Source: an uncultured Cytophagales bacterium (lineage in GTDB: Bacteria > Bacteroidota > Bacteroidia > Cytophagales > Thermonemataceae). Taken from it: a stretch of 37,044 nt of DNA. Both the position numbers and the translations under genes were made by a program. The stretch is taken from NCBI GenBank assembly GCA_938002655.1, contig CALLAC010000024.1, positions 1 to 37,044 on the forward strand, in the 5' to 3' direction. This document shows positions 32,833-37,044 of the stretch, piece after piece (positions within the stretch are counted from its first letter, which is position 1; each line of letters opens with the position of its first letter). The notes under the pieces were generated by a model that was given only the letters and a program-made list of their open reading frames with translations, ran no database searches and had not been told where the DNA came from.

Positions 32833-33733
32833 AAGAATTACAATAACAGGAAATTTTATTTCCCTTATATTGATATTGTATGCATGTAGAGAAATCAGAG
32901 AAGATGAAAGTTATATTCTTGCTACTACGGGAATGTTGTATGATATAACTAAAAATATTTCGCCTAATTTTTTAAAAGTAGATTATTTGATGGGAGAAGG
33001 AGTTGACCCACACTTATATAAATTTTCACAGATAGATTTACAAAAGTTGAATAAATCAACAATTATCGTTGCTAATGGTTTGCATTTAGAAGGAAAAATG
33101 AATTATGTACTAAAAAAAATTTCTAAAAAGAAAATGGTAGTAAGTGTCGGCGATTCTTTGAATAAAAATTTTCTTATACCCATTAGCTCTACACTCTACG
33201 ACCCACATATTTGGTTTGATATAAATTTATGGAAAGAATGTGTAAAAGTTGTTTCTAACAACTTGCAATTAAAGTATCCTTTATACAAGAAGGAAATACA
33301 AGAAAAAACTCAAAAATATATCATAGAATTAGAAAGGTTGCAGGTGTATACTAAAAAAAGAATAGAAGAAATTCCTGAAAAGCAAAGAGTGCTCATTACC
33401 TCACACGATGCGTTTCGCTATTTTGAAAAAGCATACAACTTTCAAGTGAAAGCCTTGCAAGGCATTTCCACCACTGCCGACTACGGATTGAAAGATATAA
33501 AAGAGTTAGTTGATTTTATTAACGAAAATAATATTAAAGCAATTTTTGTGGAAACCTCTCTCCCAACAAAAGGAATGGAAGCTGTATTGAAAGGCGTAGA
33601 GACCAAAGGAAAAACAATCCAACTTATTGAAGGTTTGTACTCTGATGCGATGGGTGCTTTCGGAACACCCGAAGGAACGTATATCGGAATGTATAAAAGT
33701 AACATAGATAAAATTGTAGAAGCTCTCAAATAA
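32813..33733 (+). CDS. Metal ABC transporter substrate-binding lipoprotein (ZnuA/TroA-like, cluster A-I)
   Basis: A 306-aa lipoprotein with lipobox LILYAC (Cys25). The cluster A-I metal ligands appear in order: GVDPHLYKF (His), DPHIWFD (His), ITSHDAFRYFEKAYNF (His) and YSDAMG (Asp), as in TroA/MntC-type Mn/Zn/Fe-binding proteins. There is no His-rich loop as in many zinc-specific ZnuA proteins, which favours manganese or iron, though weakly. The first codons overlap the regulator gene by 20 bases; the start codon ATG 32813 gives a proper lipoprotein signal. It delivers the metal to the two permeases downstream. The ATPase gene starts eight bases after it. Confidence 0.92.
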   Translation: MVCYWIKRITITGNFISLILILYACREIREDESYILATTGMLYDITKNISPNFLKVDYLMGEGVDPHLYKFSQIDLQKLNKSTIIVANGLHLEGKMNYVLKKISKKKMVVSVGDSLNKNFLIPISSTLYDPHIWFDINLWKECVKVVSNNLQLKYPLYKKEIQEKTQKYIIELERLQVYTKKRIEEIPEKQRVLITSHDAFRYFEKAYNFQVKALQGISTTADYGLKDIKELVDFINENNIKAIFVETSLPTKGMEAVLKGVETKGKTIQLIEGLYSDAMGAFGTPEGTYIGMYKSNIDKIVEALK

Positions 33734-33741
33734 AAATTATT

Positions 33742-34491
33742 ATGTTAAGTTCAGAAGCAAAGAAACCAAAAGTAATCACAATAAAAAGCGTATCAGTAGC
33801 GTATCAAAAGAAACCAGTAATTGAGAATTTTTCTTGCGATTTTCCTGAAAATGAAATTATTGGAATTGTGGGAGCTAATGGTTCGGGAAAATCTACCTTG
33901 CTGAAAGCAATTATGGGAATTATTCCTTTTCAAGGAAGTATCTTGATTTTTGGAGAGAAAATTGAAAAAGTCAGGAAAAAAATAGCTTATCTCCCCCAAC
34001 GCAGTAGTGTGGATTGGGATTTTCCTGCTTCAGTTTTAGATGTAGTGCTGATGGGATTGTATCATAAAGTAGCTTGGTACAAGCCGTTTCGTAAAGAACA
34101 CAAAGAGTTGGCTTTGAACTATTTAGAAAAAGTGAAAATGTTAGATTTTGCTAAAAAACATATTTCCGAGCTTTCAGGCGGACAGCAACAACGTGTTTTT
34201 TTGGCAAGAGCCTTTGCCCAAGAAGCTGATTTATTTGTTTTAGACGAGCCACTTGCAGGCGTCGATGTCAGTACCGAAAATATTATTATCGATTTGCTGA
34301 AAGAATTGCAAAAAAATGGTAAATCTATTGTAATGGTACATCATCAAATAGAAAATTTCAAAGAATATTTCAACTACTTATTGATGCTAAAAGACGGCAA
34401 GAAAATCGCTTTTGGAGAAACCGATGAAGTTCTTACTAACGAAAATATTTTTAAAATTTATGGATTTAAACCATTATTAGTCAATGGATAA
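33742..34491 (+). CDS. Metal ABC transporter ATP-binding protein
   Basis: A 249-aa ABC ATPase with Walker A GANGSGKST (about residues 50-58), Q-loop in YLPQRSSVDWDFP, signature LSGGQQQR, Walker B LFVLDEPLAG and the switch histidine in MVHHQ. The PQRSSVDWDFPASVLDVVLMG block is characteristic of Mn/Zn/Fe cluster transporters. The ATPase drives import with the two permeases and the binding lipoprotein. Its stop codon overlaps the start of the small 87-aa gene (ATGGATAA, 34484-34491). Confidence 0.95.
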   Translation: MLSSEAKKPKVITIKSVSVAYQKKPVIENFSCDFPENEIIGIVGANGSGKSTLLKAIMGIIPFQGSILIFGEKIEKVRKKIAYLPQRSSVDWDFPASVLDVVLMGLYHKVAWYKPFRKEHKELALNYLEKVKMLDFAKKHISELSGGQQQRVFLARAFAQEADLFVLDEPLAGVDVSTENIIIDLLKELQKNGKSIVMVHHQIENFKEYFNYLLMLKDGKKIAFGETDEVLTNENIFKIYGFKPLLVNG

Positions 34492-34747
34492 TTTAACTTT
34501 ACAAGAAGCTCAAAAGATAGCTTCGGCTATCCAAAATGGTAAAAGTTATTATTTTGAAGAATATCAGAGTAACGCCAAAGGAATATTTTTCAAAGATGGT
34601 TACTATCAGATAGAACATTATTATTTTGATTTCCAAAAAGAATACAAAAGAGAAACCGTGTATTCCAGTCGACTTGATGAAAAGCAAATTACTGCTTATC
34701 TGCTCCAAAAGCCTAAACATTATTTCCACGATTTTCTGAAAAATTAA
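34484..34747 (+). CDS. Small uncharacterised protein within the metal-uptake operon
   Basis: An 87-aa protein with no signal peptide or membrane segment. It contains 11 tyrosines, many in pairs (SYYFEEYQ, GYYQIEHYYFDF), and three histidines. I do not recognise a family. It overlaps the ATPase gene by eight bases and ends one base before the first permease start, so it is translated as part of the operon. Clean start/stop overlaps on both sides support it as a real gene. Its position inside a metal transporter suggests, without proof, an accessory role such as ATPase regulation or metal handling in the cytoplasm. Confidence 0.8.
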   Translation: MDNLTLQEAQKIASAIQNGKSYYFEEYQSNAKGIFFKDGYYQIEHYYFDFQKEYKRETVYSSRLDEKQITAYLLQKPKHYFHDFLKN

Positions 34748-34748
34748 G

Positions 34749-35561
34749 ATGAATATTTGGTATGTTCTTTTGGGAGCAAGCCTGATTGCCGCTACCGCAG
34801 GAATTGTAGGCGTTTGGTTGGTATTACGCAAAGAAGCCCTGCGAGGCGATGTAGTTTCGCACAGCGTACTGCCCGGTTTGTGTGTAGCGTTTTGGTTGTT
34901 TCAAGAGAAAAATCTGTTTATCTTACTCATTGGGGCTTCGGTAAGTGCTTTGCTCTCTCTTTTGGTAATGGATTTTTTACAAGAGCAAACTAAATTAAAA
35001 AAAGATGCCATCATGGCAATCGTTTTGGCTTTTTTCTTCGCATTGGGGCTTTGGCTTTTAATAAAAATTCAGTATTTGGGAAATTCGGCTAAATCGGGCT
35101 TGGATAGCTTTTTGTTTGGAAAAACAGCCTCACTACTCCCCCAAGATGTTTGGATAGCTCTAGTAGCGTTTTTATTAGTTGTATTTATCAACTATTTTAT
35201 GAAAAAATGGTTGTTTTATACAACTTTTGACCCTGAATTTAGCAAAAGCATTGCTTTATCACCCAAAATTGCTAATTATACCATCACTTTTTTGAGTATT
35301 ATAGCGATTGTTTTAGGTTTGCAAGCGGTTGGGGTAGTCTTGATGTCGGCTTTATTGATTACGCCAGCTTCCATAGCGATTGTGTTAGTGCGAACAAATT
35401 TATCAAAAATATTTCTAATCAGTGTTTTCATCAATATCATAGTTGTTGTTTTAGGAACGCTCCTCTCCTACTACTTTCCTAAAAGTCCTACGGGACCTTG
35501 GATAGTAGTGATTTGCTCTCTTTTGGCATTTGTTGTATTTTTTACAAAAAACAATAGGTGA
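34749..35561 (+). CDS. Metal ABC transporter permease, first subunit
   Basis: A 270-aa permease of the ABC-3 family with about eight membrane helices. The conserved motif GVWLVLRKEALRGDVVSHSVLPGL (about residues 21-44) and QAVGVVLMSALLITPASIAIVL (about 194-215) identify it as a Mn/Zn/Fe-type transporter membrane subunit. It starts one base after the stop of the small gene. The second permease starts right after it, so the channel is probably a heterodimer instead of the homodimer often made from a single gene. Confidence 0.93.
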   Translation: MNIWYVLLGASLIAATAGIVGVWLVLRKEALRGDVVSHSVLPGLCVAFWLFQEKNLFILLIGASVSALLSLLVMDFLQEQTKLKKDAIMAIVLAFFFALGLWLLIKIQYLGNSAKSGLDSFLFGKTASLLPQDVWIALVAFLLVVFINYFMKKWLFYTTFDPEFSKSIALSPKIANYTITFLSIIAIVLGLQAVGVVLMSALLITPASIAIVLVRTNLSKIFLISVFINIIVVVLGTLLSYYFPKSPTGPWIVVICSLLAFVVFFTKNNR

Positions 35562-35612
35562 TTGAACGGAGCCGAAATCATCTATTCTTTACAGAAAAGA
35601 AAAAATAATTGT

Positions 35613-36452
35613 ATGCAAGATTTTTGGATTTTGATAGTAGTAATCTTGTTAGCAGTAACGGCAAGTTTGCTCGGAACATTCCTGATGCTTAGAAAAATGA
35701 CAATGCTTACCGATGCCATTTCGCATAGTATTTTGCCTGGTATTGTGATAGCGTATTTGTTTTCGGGAAAAAAAGATAATTTCTTGGTATTGCTACTTGC
35801 TTCGCTTTTCGGACTGATTACAGCTATTTTTACTGCTTGGATAGAAAAAAGAATAAAAAACCGAACAGATGCCGCTACGGGAATAAGTTTTACTTTTCTT
35901 TTTGCTGTTGGCATTATTTTAGTAACACTTTTTGGCGAGCAAGCCGATTTAGATGCCGATTGTGTACTTTTTGGAGAAATGCTTTATATTCCTTTTGAAA
36001 CGCTACTTATAGGAACTTGGGAAGTTCCTCGCTCCTTGCCTACAACTACACTGATATTTCTTTTAGTTGTTTTTTTTATAGTTATTGCTTATCGGAAATT
36101 ACAGATTATTTCTTTTGATGAAGTTTTTGCTATAAGCATTGGTATTTCGGTGGCTATATGGCATTATCTACTGATTGCTTTGGTTTCAGTGCTTACTGTT
36201 GCTTCTTTTGAGGTTTTAGGTTCGGTTTTGGTGATAGCTTTGTTTGTCTTTCCACCTGCTACGGCTTTTTTGCTGACCAAAGAATTAAAAAAAATCATAT
36301 ACGTAGGCGTAGCGATTAGTATTTTTTCAGTAATTTTAGGATATTATTTTTCAGTTTGGCAGGGAGGTTCTTCGGCGGCGAGCATTGTGCTTGTACAGGG
36401 AGTTTTTTTGGCAGGGGCTTTACTTTACAAGAAAGCTATGCACCAAACCTAA
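35613..36452 (+). CDS. Metal ABC transporter permease, second subunit
   Basis: A 279-aa ABC-3 permease. The open frame reaches back to a TTG at 35562 next to the upstream stop, but ATG 35613 starts directly with the first membrane helix (MQDFWILIVVILLAVTA), as in relatives, and is preferred. GTFLMLRKMTMLTDAISHSILPGIVIAYLF and FEVLGSVLVIALFVFPPATAFLL are the family motifs. It has about eight helices and pairs with the preceding permease. It is the last gene of the operon; a short inverted repeat (36445-36450 with 36460-36465) at the stop codon may be a weak terminator. Confidence 0.92.
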   Translation: MQDFWILIVVILLAVTASLLGTFLMLRKMTMLTDAISHSILPGIVIAYLFSGKKDNFLVLLLASLFGLITAIFTAWIEKRIKNRTDAATGISFTFLFAVGIILVTLFGEQADLDADCVLFGEMLYIPFETLLIGTWEVPRSLPTTTLIFLLVVFFIVIAYRKLQIISFDEVFAISIGISVAIWHYLLIALVSVLTVASFEVLGSVLVIALFVFPPATAFLLTKELKKIIYVGVAISIFSVILGYYFSVWQGGSSAASIVLVQGVFLAGALLYKKAMHQT

Positions 36453-36511
36453 CCCTATGAGGTTTAAAAAATTTTATCATAAATCATAGTGTCAATTTAC
36501 TATCAACGATT

Positions 36512-37044
36512 ATGTTTTTTATACTCTTGAACTGGCTTAATACTTTTTTTTTAAGCTATATATGGGGAAGTTTGATTTTACATCTAATAAATCATTTGTT
36601 AAAAGTAAAATTAAAAATTATAGGTTTACCTTTCTTTATAGGTTTAGTTACTATCAATTCAATAGTTGATGCGTTTGCTATTTTTACTCCAATTAACTTC
36701 TCGGCTAAAATTTTTATAGAACTAATCTCTATATGTTTAGCAATTTGGCTTTTTTTGAGAAAAATCATTGCTCTTAATATTTTTTCTAATTATCGTTTTA
36801 ATGCAAAAAAAATATTTATAGTTCTAATAGGCTTATATCTTTTTATAGCTACTTGGATAAGATGTTTTTTCCCTACAAGCCATTATGACGAAGGATTGTA
36901 CTACATACAACATGTTAAATGGATACAAGAATATGGATTTGTAAAAGGATTAGCCAATCTTCATATAAGATTAGGGATAAACAGTAATTGGCATAATTTG
37001 TCAGCTTTTCTTGATGGTTTCTTCTCTTCTAAATCATATTTTTT
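36512..37044 (+). CDS. Polytopic membrane protein, LIC_10190-like, 3' end cut off by window
   Basis: An open frame from ATG 36512 runs to the window end (177 codons visible). Four hydrophobic helices are visible (about residues 1-30, 38-60, 67-84, 103-116), followed by CFFPTSHYDEGLYYIQHVKWIQEYGFVKGLANLHIRLGINSNWHNLSAFLDG. I recognise the pattern YDEGLYYxQxxKWxxxY followed by GLxNLHxRxGxNSxWH from LIC_10190-type membrane proteins, which resemble GT-C glycosyltransferases and may act on envelope polysaccharides; the acidic Asp-Glu after the first helices fits that fold. Family assignment is from memory. It begins 59 bases after the metal operon and is very AT-rich. Confidence 0.7.
   Translation, partial: MFFILLNWLNTFFLSYIWGSLILHLINHLLKVKLKIIGLPFFIGLVTINSIVDAFAIFTPINFSAKIFIELISICLAIWLFLRKIIALNIFSNYRFNAKKIFIVLIGLYLFIATWIRCFFPTSHYDEGLYYIQHVKWIQEYGFVKGLANLHIRLGINSNWHNLSAFLDGFFSSKSYF

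Noticed and set aside
1-37044. CRISPR array, tRNA, rRNA, insertion sequence or integrase
   Set aside because: No regularly spaced direct repeats, no recognisable cloverleaf or rRNA sequence, and no transposase or integrase motifs were seen on either strand by eye.

Overview
The window looks like a chromosomal segment of a low-GC member of the Bacteroidota, most likely a gliding or Cytophagales-type bacterium. The grounds are a type IX secretion (T9SS) C-terminal sorting domain, a BamA-like TamL lipoprotein, a DUF4369/TlpA thioredoxin, a solitary MerR and an XRE regulator of Bacteroidota type, and promoters of the form TTG-N18-20-TAnnTTTG instead of the proteobacterial -35/-10. The species cannot be named from the sequence alone. 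No rRNA, tRNA, CRISPR array, integrase or transposase was seen.

Layout. 1-5.2 kb: the 3' part of a secreted subtilisin (S8-PKD-FN3-T9SS tail), a TlpA-like thiol protein and a secreted M14 carboxypeptidase. 5.3-9.3 kb: a DUF6992-like protein, the heptose-phosphate adenylyltransferase rfaE2 and a YugP-type membrane zinc peptidase, then elongation factor Ts (tsf) as a single gene with its own promoter and terminator, and a lytic transglycosylase. 9.3-15.1 kb, minus strand: a MerR regulator, a serine hydrolase, an unknown lipoprotein, an APC permease and an M23 envelope peptidase. 15.4-15.95 kb: an acyl-CoA thioesterase.

16.0-21.8 kb holds the most unusual part: three tightly overlapping genes. 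They are an SF1B (RecD/Dda-like) helicase with a duplicated unknown C-terminal module, a very AT-rich 805-aa protein with two cold-shock-like OB folds and an unknown body, and a TPR protein ending in a third cold-shock-like OB fold. They form one translationally coupled unit between housekeeping genes. I regard this as the best candidate for an undescribed nucleic-acid-directed system (RNA/DNA remodelling, stress or defence). The function is inference.

21.9-31.9 kb: tamL, a SpoU-type rRNA/tRNA methyltransferase, a queuosine-precursor transporter, a STAS protein co-transcribed with purC, a MORN-repeat (YwqK-like) secreted protein, an XRE regulator with a well-formed autoregulatory promoter/operator, 3-hydroxybutyryl-CoA dehydrogenase and dapD. 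32.0-36.5 kb: a metal-uptake operon with a DtxR/MntR regulator, a TroA-like lipoprotein, an ABC ATPase, an unknown 87-aa protein and two permeases, preceded by a perfect 34-bp palindrome and a second inverted repeat. The window ends inside a polytopic membrane protein that resembles LIC_10190-type GT-C-like proteins.
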